A stretch of DNA of 39,594 nucleotides from Caldifarciminota bacterium (lineage in GTDB: Bacteria > Hydrothermota > UBA3072). Position numbers and translations under genes: made by a program. Numbering within the stretch: the stretch's first letter is position 1; every line of letters begins with the position of its first letter. This document shows positions 32,511 to 39,594 of this stretch, piece by piece. The DNA lies in contig JAFGHJ010000041.1 in the NCBI GenBank assembly GCA_016930175.1, positions 1-39,594 on the forward strand, read 5' to 3'. A model generated the notes under the pieces. It worked only from the letters and a program-made list of their open reading frames with translations. It did not search any database and was not told where the DNA came from.

Positions 32511-35500
32511 CTAAAAAGAGAACCGAATACCAAACTGTATGTATCTCGGGTTCAGGTACCAAAGGTATTCTCTATCCGGATTATCTATATATGGTTTGTC
32601 TTCACTTCGTAAATCTCCGATATGGTCCGGTTCTTCCCCTTCCGCCGGACCGTTGTGATACGGATCGGTTGCCCACGGTTCTTCATTAAACACCTCGAGA
32701 TGCAGTGAACGTATATAATCGTTTTGGTCAAAACCGTCGCTGAAGCCCTGAGTAGATAAAGTTCCCCAATCAAAAACATTGTGCACATCAAAGAACAAAC
32801 TAATCGGAGCGCCCGCAACTATAAAACTCTTTCTCAGACTTATATCCACGTTACGTTCGTCCTGCCACCGGATATTGTTCCGCAATTCATTTCTCATCTC
32901 TTCTGGATTATCTCCCATATACGTATTATACCAGCCTGCTCTCCAGCTGTACAGAAAAGAAAGATCATAACCTCCCAAAAATATCCCCCAATCCTGAGGC
33001 GCCTTTAATGTAACTTGAGTTCTAAAAACCGGTCGAGGAAGAGGATCTTCCTCTTCGGGCATTATCCTACCTTCAGTTTGATCCAATACCAGGTTTTCAT
33101 AGTAAGCCGTTCTTCCGATTTGTCCTGAAGTCTCTACTCTGTAATCGTAATTCAACCAAAAAGTAAAGAACCTTCCTTGAGCTTTTCTGAACTCGAATTC
33201 AAAACCCCTCGTATCACCATAACCGGTATTTTCAACCGTGATATAATTAACATCTCCGTAATAATCAGCGTATGTAACATTAGCATATTCATTATCTGTA
33301 TCCTTATAATAACCGGCAACCCTTGCAAGGTAAGTATTGGCTATACTGCTCTCAAAACCCACCTCATAAGAAATTGTCCTCTCCATATCTAAAGACGGAT
33401 TGCCCAGGAAAATAACCGGACTCCTATAATCGCCCCAGATAATTTTATACCTATATTGATTAGCCGGCAGAGAGTAAAAATGTCCGTAATTGAAGAACAA
33501 CTTGCTCCTCTCCAATATAGGAAATGAAATCCCGAGACGGGGACTCAACTTAAAAGCCGCACTCGCATCCTCTGTAGGCATCTGAGTTAACAAGGAATCT
33601 TTCATGTAAGCGGAATAAAACAACGAATATCTGTCCTCAGTCGTCGGCCACACGGTATTGGGGTCCGAGTAATCGAACCTCAAACCAAAATTGGCAAACA
33701 TTCCTTCGAATTCAATCTTGTCCTGAATATAGCCACCTGCGAGAATCGGTGATGCATCGTAGTTTGTATATATATACTGTTGACCGGAATACTCAGTCGG
33801 TTCTATTGTATCCGGCGGCCAGGACCAACCGTCAGTAGCAATCCAATATTCGTTTAGTCTATCATACTGAACCGAAAAACCCAGTTTTATCTGATTGTAC
33901 TTATCCAGCTGTGAAGTCATATCAAAACTGGCGTTATAGCTCTCTGACCATGAAGTATTCCAGGTTCCAAGTTGATGGGTGGATCCATAATTCGCGCCAC
34001 CTACATCCGTAATTACAGCATCTTCCTCATCAGGATCAGCAAATCCATACGGTATGTTATCAACCGCATAATCTCCTCCGCCTATCACCATATCACCAAA
34101 CCATCTCACCACTGTATCTCCCATTATACGACGCGGCACATCATAATAAAACTGAGCATAATTATCTGTGCGTAAATAGGTGAGTTTCACATCATAAAAA
34201 GTATTCTCACTCAAGGCATGCTGCAGTGTAAGACCGGCCATTCTGGAAGTAACATCTAAAGGAGACAACGCATTTGCTCTGTAGAGGTTGCCGATAGACA
34301 GCTTATCGCTCCCGTGATTTATTCCATTCCACTCCCCGGTGGGGTCTATTATATCCATTCCACTTCTTAAGTAAACCTGTCCGTTATATCCGTAGAAAAA
34401 ATCCGCATGACCCATTTGATACCCTTGCGCCCACGGAGAAAGTGAATTTATAATCGAGTAAGCACCCCTTAAATTAAGCTTAATGTTCCCAAAACGCGAG
34501 GTCAGCTTTAAACTTGTCATGCGTTCCCTGTAATAATCCCTGCTGTCCGGAATAGCGAACGCTTCATTATTGTCTCTGTACGAAACATAAAAACTCATAT
34601 CACCAAGATAAGATCCAAGAAGAGGAATGGGACCTCCAAAACCCGCATCCAGGGTCCAATCCGGCTTATCGCCGTATTTACATGGCCATTCTTCACCCTC
34701 TGCTGGTTCCCAGGCAAACTTTTCATATCCTATTATAGTAGTGTCACTTCCTGTAATTTCATAAATCGGAGCATATGCCGAATCCGGCATAAGTTCATCC
34801 CAACCGGGCAAAGAAGTATCTCCCTCTGTATCAATACGACGCAGCCATATAAACATATCCCGATATTCTTCAGGAGTGATGATATCCGCGTCGGCTCTCG
34901 ACTCCAGTTCCCAACCCCTGAAACTCGGATATGAATTTGCCTTAATTGTATCATAAAACGGGCTTCTACGGTTCCCCCATACACTACCAGTACCCTTCCA
35001 GCATATACTGTCATATTTAATAACGGTATCTAGATAACCAGTAATATTACCCAACGTATCATACTGAGGATCCAAATAGCCCGTATCCAGCTTGTTCCAT
35101 AAAAACACCGAGTTATTGTAATTGTCAAGGTCGAATATCGACTGACCGCTGTGCTTTTGATAACCCGGAGTAAATCTAAACTCAAAAGAACCTTCGTATC
35201 TATTGGCAGAACCTTCTCTGGTTACAACATTTATAACTCCCGAACGCACATTCGCATATTCAGCGTTAAATCCGCCTTTTATTAAACTCAGCTCTTTTAT
35301 TTCGCTCAGGTTGGGCATCAAGACAGGTTCATTTGCTCTCTGGTCTACAAGAAGCAAACCATCAGCCATTAATCTAGTCTGCTCGATACCTCCGCCTCTA
35401 ACACTCCAACCGTCTATTCCTGCTTGTAAGTTGAGATATTGAGTTACGTCTGATATAAGAGGTACCGCCTCTATTTCACTTTTATCGGCGGAAAAAGAAC

Positions 35501-35924
35501 TTCCGGCAAGGTCCATTTTGACAACTTCCCTCTGAGCCTCGACCACTACACCCTCTCCTACCACTACTGTCGGCTCTAATTCAAAATTAAGCGGGGTCGT
35601 ATGTCCGGATTCAACCCTAACACCGGTCTTCGTTAAGCTTTTATAGCCAATCATCCTCGCCTGAATATTATAAACCCCCGGATCCAGTCTTATTATGTAA
35701 TAATATCCATCCGCGTCAGCTGCAGCCCCCCTATCGGTACCTTCGACCAAAACATTGACACCGGGCAGAGGCTCCCCTGTTCTTGCGTCTACAACAACGC
35801 CGGCAACTTTTCCGGTAACTGCTGCTTTTGTATCATGGGTAACGACAAAGAAAGCGATAAACATAAGCAAACCATATAAAATCCACTTATATAACAACTC
35901 TCTTCTCCTTACTGCTTTTTCCAT
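32511..35924 (-). CDS. TonB-dependent receptor with CarboxypepD_reg-like domain
   Basis: A 1137-residue protein. A basic N-terminus with a long hydrophobic signal (WILYGLLMFIAFFVV) is followed by a carboxypeptidase-regulatory-like domain at about 39-117 (GVVVDARTGEPLPGVNVLVE, GYYYIIRLDPGVY). The plug domain at about 125-240 has GWSVRGGGIEQTRLMADGLL and IKGGFNAEYANVRSGVINVV. A large beta-barrel follows, ending YIQFGIRFSF with a terminal Phe. It takes up or displays a large substrate at the outer membrane with TonB energy. The ligand is unknown, but the adjacent sorting-domain and PorV genes suggest a SusC-like role without SusD. AAGGGAGGT precedes the ATG. A leader of about 300 nt lies upstream. 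Confidence 0.9.
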   Translation of the reverse strand: MEKAVRRRELLYKWILYGLLMFIAFFVVTHDTKAAVTGKVAGVVVDARTGEPLPGVNVLVEGTDRGAAADADGYYYIIRLDPGVYNIQARMIGYKSLTKTGVRVESGHTTPLNFELEPTVVVGEGVVVEAQREVVKMDLAGSSFSADKSEIEAVPLISDVTQYLNLQAGIDGWSVRGGGIEQTRLMADGLLLVDQRANEPVLMPNLSEIKELSLIKGGFNAEYANVRSGVINVVTREGSANRYEGSFEFRFTPGYQKHSGQSIFDLDNYNNSVFLWNKLDTGYLDPQYDTLGNITGYLDTVIKYDSICWKGTGSVWGNRRSPFYDTIKANSYPSFRGWELESRADADIITPEEYRDMFIWLRRIDTEGDTSLPGWDELMPDSAYAPIYEITGSDTTIIGYEKFAWEPAEGEEWPCKYGDKPDWTLDAGFGGPIPLLGSYLGDMSFYVSYRDNNEAFAIPDSRDYYRERMTSLKLTSRFGNIKLNLRGAYSIINSLSPWAQGYQMGHADFFYGYNGQVYLRSGMDIIDPTGEWNGINHGSDKLSIGNLYRANALSPLDVTSRMAGLTLQHALSENTFYDVKLTYLRTDNYAQFYYDVPRRIMGDTVVRWFGDMVIGGGDYAVDNIPYGFADPDEEDAVITDVGGANYGSTHQLGTWNTSWSESYNASFDMTSQLDKYNQIKLGFSVQYDRLNEYWIATDGWSWPPDTIEPTEYSGQQYIYTNYDASPILAGGYIQDKIEFEGMFANFGLRFDYSDPNTVWPTTEDRYSLFYSAYMKDSLLTQMPTEDASAAFKLSPRLGISFPILERSKLFFNYGHFYSLPANQYRYKIIWGDYRSPVIFLGNPSLDMERTISYEVGFESSIANTYLARVAGYYKDTDNEYANVTYADYYGDVNYITVENTGYGDTRGFEFEFRKAQGRFFTFWLNYDYRVETSGQIGRTAYYENLVLDQTEGRIMPEEEDPLPRPVFRTQVTLKAPQDWGIFLGGYDLSFLYSWRAGWYNTYMGDNPEEMRNELRNNIRWQDERNVDISLRKSFIVAGAPISLFFDVHNVFDWGTLSTQGFSDGFDQNDYIRSLHLEVFNEEPWATDPYHNGPAEGEEPDHIGDLRSEDKPYIDNPDREYLWYLNPRYIQFGIRFSF

Positions 35925-35998
35925 TAAAACCTCCCTTCTTTATATTTTAGTGAATTAGCTACACTCGGTAAACAAAATAAACAAACATCGATAAACAT
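35924..35998 (-). CDS. Possible 24-residue leader peptide coupled to the TonB receptor
   Basis: A short frame, ATG at 35998-35996, begins MFIDVCLFCLPSVAN and ends in TAA sharing two bases with the receptor ATG (TAATG), the coupling geometry used elsewhere on this strand. A perfect AAGGAGGT (36020-36013) lies upstream but 15 nt from the ATG, farther than is ideal. It could be a regulatory leader or chance. No similarity is recognised. Confidence 0.3.
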   Translation of the reverse strand: MFIDVCLFCLPSVANSLKYKEGRF

Positions 35999-36221
35999 TT
36001 TTCTCTTAACGTACCTCCTTAAGATAAGACATGACAAACCATTTGACTAAAAACCTTTACATGGGACTCATACCGCAAATAAAAAACAACATAATTTTGA
36101 GTATAGATAACACTCTTTTTTCTTAGTGTAATTTTTATTGCTCCCTCCTTACTTCAACGAGCTTAACAAAAATTCCTCTATGTCTTCAATATAAACTATT
36201 TGAATGTTCCCCTAAAATTAT
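35925..36221 (-). promoter_or_regulatory. Long untranslated leader of the TonB receptor transcript
   Basis: From the predicted start (about 36221) to the receptor ATG there are about 297 nt. Besides the receptor's own ribosome site the leader has two further Shine-Dalgarno-like sequences, AAGGAGGGAG (36150-36141) and AAGGAGGT (36020-36013). No ATG sits at the normal distance from either. I recognise no known riboswitch class. Confidence 0.45.
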
Positions 36222-36227
36222 AAAATA

Positions 36228-36256
36228 AATATACCGGAATTTTACCACATCGTCAA
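36228..36256 (-). promoter_or_regulatory. Promoter of the TonB receptor/FN3/PorV operon
   Basis: TTGACG (36256-36251), a 17-nt spacer and TATATT (36233-36228). It is the only strong promoter I find in the 634-nt spacer between the second PorV gene and the receptor gene. Confidence 0.7.
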
Positions 36257-36372
36257 GTACTCTTTTTCCCAACTTTTCAATCAGTGTATGGATGACATGA
36301 TAATAGTATCTATAAAAGAAAAAAATACAATTGTACCCCTGAAAACCTTGCTTCCGAAAAACTAATTTCCCC

Positions 36373-36472
36373 ACAGAGAATTCATAAAAAAACAACAAAT
36401 TACGTAAATAACACAAATGCCTTTATTATTAACTCGAAACCTGAAACACGTAACTTGAAACTCGAAACAGCA
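36373..36472. repeat. Adjacent 9-nt-period and 7-nt-period degenerate repeats
   Basis: 36373-36420 keeps a 9-nt register (AACAACAAA, TTACGTAAA, TAACACAAA). 36430-36472 keeps a 7-nt register (AACTCGA, AACCTGA, AACACGT, AACTTGA, AACTCGA). The two repeat classes stand side by side between the receptor promoter and the terminator of the upstream PorV gene. The remaining spacer (36257-36372) shows nothing I can name. Confidence 0.65.
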
Positions 36473-36490
36473 TTCAAGCAAAGAGCCGTA

Positions 36491-36527
36491 AAAAATAGAG
36501 GAAAGTTTCCTTTCCTCTATTTTTTTA
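36491..36527 (-). terminator. Rho-independent terminator after PorV gene 2
   Basis: A 16-bp inverted repeat, ATAGAGGAAAG paired with CTTTCCTCTAT plus flanking A and T runs, around a 4-nt loop. On the minus strand it lies about 32 nt past the stop of the PorV gene and ends in a U run. Its symmetry would let it act in both directions. It separates the two paralogous envelope units. Confidence 0.88.
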
Positions 36528-36558
36528 CGCACTCACGAAAAACTAAGAATCTTCTCTA

Positions 36559-37557
36559 TTAAAATGAAAACCCGACAGAGGCTCTATTGACCATATCAAA
36601 TCCTTCTAAATCGTACGTACTATATGAATAGTCGAGTTTCACCCCTGCTACATTAAAACCAACTCCCGCATTTAAACCTTCCGCATAAGAGTTGAATTTA
36701 TATCCGGCTCGCAGAAAAATCATATTTTTGTATGAAATTTCCGCTCCCACGTTATACTGTTCTCCCCAATCGCGGGGATGCAACATATCTGCTGCAACGT
36801 TTAAAGAATAATCCGGATACTCTCCAAAAAAATCCATAACATCCATACCTATGCCAAGAGCAAAGATCAAAGGCAATTCAAAACCAATTTGCTCGTAACA
36901 TACCCTGGGAGAGAAATTTCTGACAGACATACCAAAAGCGAAACTTTTAAAACCGGGATAAAAAAGCAACCCGAAGTCGTAAGACAGAGTCGAAATTTCG
37001 TTTTGTCTGGTTACATATGATGTGTCTTGACGGTTATTTTCAATTACCGTAAATTCATTCTCTCCAAGATGTTGAGAAACGAATTTAACCTGCCCTCCGA
37101 CCGTAAACTTATCGGTGAATTCTCTGGCATAAGCTACACCCCCACAAAATGCATGCGGATGAAAGACACCAGTTTTATCATAGCCTGCTCCGCCTTCAGT
37201 AACAATGGTACCGTAAAATTCACCATAATCGGGAGCTATAACGCTAAAACCGAAATTTCCCCAAACTCCGGCATTAAAAACACCAGCAAGATAGAGATAA
37301 TTAATATCGGCAATCCATTGCGTTCCACCAGCAGACAGTTCAAAATTGGCATCGACTTCTCCTATACACGAAGGATTATAGAAAAGAGCTGTGGCATCCT
37401 GCCCCAACACAGTAAACGCTTCTCCCATTCCGCAAGCGCGAGCGCCCGCTGCCACATCTAAAAACCCGCAACCCGTCTGGGCAACCTTATCCGCTGCGTA
37501 TGCATTAAAAGAAAGAATAACTAATAATAGAGCTATAAAAACAATAAATTTCTTCAT
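36559..37557 (-). CDS. PorV/PorQ family outer-membrane protein (copy 2)
   Basis: A 332-residue protein. The signal peptide is about 1-21 (FIVFIALLLVILSFNAYA), followed by TGCGFLDVAAGARACGMGEA and LGQDATALFYNPS and a barrel ending DMVNRASVGFSF. Most positions match copy 1 (29147-30130). The differences concentrate in an extracellular-type loop around residues 120-185, where this copy has several extra residues (VIENNRQDTSYVTR). It follows the FN3 gene by 12 nt with the same GGGGGAGG ribosome site as copy 1, so the pair was duplicated as a unit. As in copy 1, a type IX secretion role is inferred from the family. Confidence 0.88.
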   Translation of the reverse strand: MKKFIVFIALLLVILSFNAYAADKVAQTGCGFLDVAAGARACGMGEAFTVLGQDATALFYNPSCIGEVDANFELSAGGTQWIADINYLYLAGVFNAGVWGNFGFSVIAPDYGEFYGTIVTEGGAGYDKTGVFHPHAFCGGVAYAREFTDKFTVGGQVKFVSQHLGENEFTVIENNRQDTSYVTRQNEISTLSYDFGLLFYPGFKSFAFGMSVRNFSPRVCYEQIGFELPLIFALGIGMDVMDFFGEYPDYSLNVAADMLHPRDWGEQYNVGAEISYKNMIFLRAGYKFNSYAEGLNAGVGFNVAGVKLDYSYSTYDLEGFDMVNRASVGFSF

Positions 37558-37569
37558 CTTTCCTCCCCC

Positions 37570-39594
37570 TTATCTTATTATTACGAACTTGCGGGCAATG
37601 CTTCTGCCGTCAGGAGTTCTTATATGAGCAATATAAATACCGCTAGCAGGATGCTGATCGGAATCCGTAAGAAGAAATTGATTGCTAAATTCCCATATTT
37701 CCGTTCCGCTTCCGTTAATATGATCGATGGTTGTCACCAGATTTCCCGATTCTGTCAATATGGTAATTCTGCATTCGGGAGGTAGCTCGACAAAAGCCAG
37801 CTTTAGACCCTCTCCTTCAGGGTACCTCGTACGTCCCGAAGAATTAGTATTAAGAGGATTCGGGACAACTCTTATAGCCTCCAGGCTGTCTCCCGGATAA
37901 CTTTGTAATTGTGCCGCTAATTTGGTCATTGTCAAAAACATTCCGCTTTCAACTCCTGAAGAACTTACGGCAGTAATAGAGTAATAATAATCATGAGCCG
38001 GAGCGACATCCGTATCTTCATATGTATCAAGATTTCCATCGACAGAATCTATCAATTGCCATTCGCCTGTAACTATTTCTCCCTGCTTCGAATATACATA
38101 GTCCCCTGAAGCTCTGTAGATTTTAAACTTTGCTGGCGCTGGAGGAGGTACGATACCATCGTCATAACTCCATGTCAGCCTAATCATATCGGGCATGGAA
38201 GTAACCTCAAAAACGGATGGAGGTGCGGGAGAAGCAGGTATATCATAATTAACATTAAAGTTTCTCTGCGCATTCATCCCGTTGTTGAAAAGAGAATCTT
38301 TTCCTGAAGCTACCAACAGGTCTTTCGCTATATCATTAATTGTAGGCGCAGGAGATAACCTTGGGCTCGTATAATATACATCGAATATAGGGTCTCTCTT
38401 CCTTAATTCATCTACCATTTGAGCCGAATCCATACCTGGCAGCCAGGAAGCCGCTGTCCCACCATCCCACGCTTCACCGAGAAGGTATGAAGTCTTCCTG
38501 CTTATTGCACCACCTACATATGCATAGACAAATCTCAGAGTATCTCCGAATCCCATCTGGTAAGGTCCTATAGAAAAATGACCCTGCTGGTCAAACCTGA
38601 TCCACGAGATTTCTGAAGCAAAGGCATACCCTCTATCCGGATCCAGCTCTCCCCATCTATCTATAGGTTGTTCATAATAAGTCTTCGCGCCACTGGCGGT
38701 AGTATCGTAAATATCATAAACACTATCCATAGAATAAGTCTCTTGATAATTAGGAATTGTTGTGTCTATACCAAATACTCCCTTCTTCATAACTTCATAA
38801 GCATCAAGATGTTCCCAGGGTTCCATTGTGTTAAAATCAGCCAATATTCCATTGTGCAATAAAATCCAGCTGGGCTCCGCAAGCATACTTGTACGCATTG
38901 ACGGCTGGGCAGGGTCATTACTCGCAGTAATATTTGAAATGGGATAATTCTGCGGAACATCGATACTTTTAGGAGCGAATAAAGTCGCCGTTCCAGCAAA
39001 ACGGGCTCCGGTCAGAACATTCCACTCACTAGATGCAGCGTTAAAACCATAGCTATCTCTCGTTAAACCGCCTGTTCTAAGAGGAGTAACATAATCAATC
39101 CGAAGAGAATCATCATCCTGGGGATAGGAAAGTCTCGTGTCCTGGTTTTCCGTTGTTCCTGCATAGGTACTCAGTGCTTTATTGTTCCCCGTACCGTTTG
39201 ACATAGCCTCGGTAACTCTGGCAATATAAACACTGTCTAATGTCTGTCCGGGAAGTTCTATTTCATCATCCCTATCTACATTACCCGTATTTACAAATGT
39301 CCAATCCCATATAACGTAATCATCATGTCCGGGCTGACTCCAGGCTAACACTCTCTGCTTAGCATCCACACCATTGCTAAACCTGACATTGGACTCGACC
39401 ATTACATCGGCGGTACCCCATATTTTTCCGGGCGCCACCTCATCTCCGGACATAGGAAATGGGTCTCCACAATCATCTCCATCCACAATTATCTGCGGAA
39501 GAGGATACCTCATATACCTGCGTATTGTCAAACCCCCTTCATCCGGAACAGCAAATTGATAAATATCAAGGTCACGTAAACGAGCGCAACTTCC
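37570..39594 (-). CDS. Large secreted protein with FN3 and C-terminal sorting domain (copy 2, 5' end cut off)
   Basis: 675 residues are visible and the frame remains open to the window edge, so the start and signal peptide lie outside. It aligns along its whole visible length with the protein at 30143-32485: YQFAVPDEGG versus YQFAVPDEDG, RRYMRYPLPQIIVDG, AWSQPGHDDYVIWDWTF, LFNNGMNAQRNFNVNY, then the FN3 and sorting domains (VRVVPNPLN, SGIYIAHIR, ARKFVIIR). A TTG at 39531 could be misread as its start, but codons before it continue the homology. Function unknown, surface location inferred. The PorV gene follows 12 nt later. Confidence 0.85.
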   Translation of the reverse strand, partial: GSCARLRDLDIYQFAVPDEGGLTIRRYMRYPLPQIIVDGDDCGDPFPMSGDEVAPGKIWGTADVMVESNVRFSNGVDAKQRVLAWSQPGHDDYVIWDWTFVNTGNVDRDDEIELPGQTLDSVYIARVTEAMSNGTGNNKALSTYAGTTENQDTRLSYPQDDDSLRIDYVTPLRTGGLTRDSYGFNAASSEWNVLTGARFAGTATLFAPKSIDVPQNYPISNITASNDPAQPSMRTSMLAEPSWILLHNGILADFNTMEPWEHLDAYEVMKKGVFGIDTTIPNYQETYSMDSVYDIYDTTASGAKTYYEQPIDRWGELDPDRGYAFASEISWIRFDQQGHFSIGPYQMGFGDTLRFVYAYVGGAISRKTSYLLGEAWDGGTAASWLPGMDSAQMVDELRKRDPIFDVYYTSPRLSPAPTINDIAKDLLVASGKDSLFNNGMNAQRNFNVNYDIPASPAPPSVFEVTSMPDMIRLTWSYDDGIVPPPAPAKFKIYRASGDYVYSKQGEIVTGEWQLIDSVDGNLDTYEDTDVAPAHDYYYSITAVSSSGVESGMFLTMTKLAAQLQSYPGDSLEAIRVVPNPLNTNSSGRTRYPEGEGLKLAFVELPPECRITILTESGNLVTTIDHINGSGTEIWEFSNQFLLTDSDQHPASGIYIAHIRTPDGRSIARKFVIIR

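Noticed and set aside
32486-32533. 16-residue N-terminal extension of the first FN3 sorting-domain protein
   Set aside because: It overlaps the TonB receptor coding end. The ATG at 32485 has AAGGAGGT at ideal spacing and directly begins a signal peptide.
36186-36416. 76-codon minus-strand open frame in the receptor upstream region
   Set aside because: It runs through the predicted receptor promoter and repeat DNA, has no ribosome site and no recognisable protein character.
39529-39531. TTG as the start of the second FN3 sorting-domain protein
   Set aside because: The 21 codons before it to the window edge stay open and continue the match to copy 1, so the gene is cut by the edge.

Overview
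The window looks like a stretch of an AT-rich, diderm, uncultivated bacterium of the FCB superphylum or a neighbouring candidate phylum (WOR-3/Stahlbacteria, Cloacimonadota or KSB1 type). The evidence is a CarboxypepD_reg-type TonB-dependent receptor, PorV-family proteins, proteins with type IX (Por) C-terminal sorting domains, TamB, tRNA genes that do not encode CCA, and intergenic spacers full of degenerate short-period repeats. The phylum assignment is inference. The protein family calls rest on visible motifs.

Layout. 1-633 (minus): tRNA-Ala, tRNA-Thr(TGT), tRNA-Tyr, tRNA-Gly and tRNA-Thr(GGT) leading into tuf, the same order as the thrU-tyrU-glyT-thrT-tufB operon of E. coli. 751-6897 (minus): a GH130 phosphorylase, a PflA-like radical SAM protein, then a probable tRNA-Arg/YfgM-like/M24-like pseudoenzyme/rhomboid/YfiM-like transcription unit. 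7062-21742 (minus): a tightly overlapped ten-gene operon with its own promoter. In order of transcription it encodes a soluble receptor that fuses chemoreceptor-like coiled coils to an oligopeptide-binding (SBP_bac_5) domain, CheW, CheY, CheA, CheC, a large TPR protein, a DUF4388/PATAN-TPR protein, a TPR-Roadblock fusion, two Roadblock/LC7 proteins and TamB. 22039-27970: mostly plus-strand housekeeping genes (YbhN-like membrane protein, ThiD, MetE) with asd on the minus strand. 28069-39594 (minus): an outer-membrane/secretion region holding a secreted sorting-domain protein, then PorV, a large FN3 sorting-domain protein and a TonB-dependent receptor, then a second, paralogous PorV and FN3 sorting-domain pair running off the window.

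How it fits together. The 14.7-kb operon is the most unusual part. It has receptor, adaptor, kinase, response regulator and phosphatase, but no CheR/CheB/CheD and no Ras-like GTPase partner for its three Roadblock proteins. It ends in an envelope-biogenesis gene, which suggests a signalling pathway controlling a polar or envelope process rather than classical chemotaxis. The PorV/FN3/TonB genes form a duplicated export and uptake module.

Between genes, degenerate tandem micro-repeats with 7-nt and 9-nt periods recur. They often occur as inverted pairs bounding a short spacer and look like an uncharacterised small element family. Several strong promoters of the TTGACA / 16-17 nt / TATTAT type can be read, one of which would give a leaderless mRNA.
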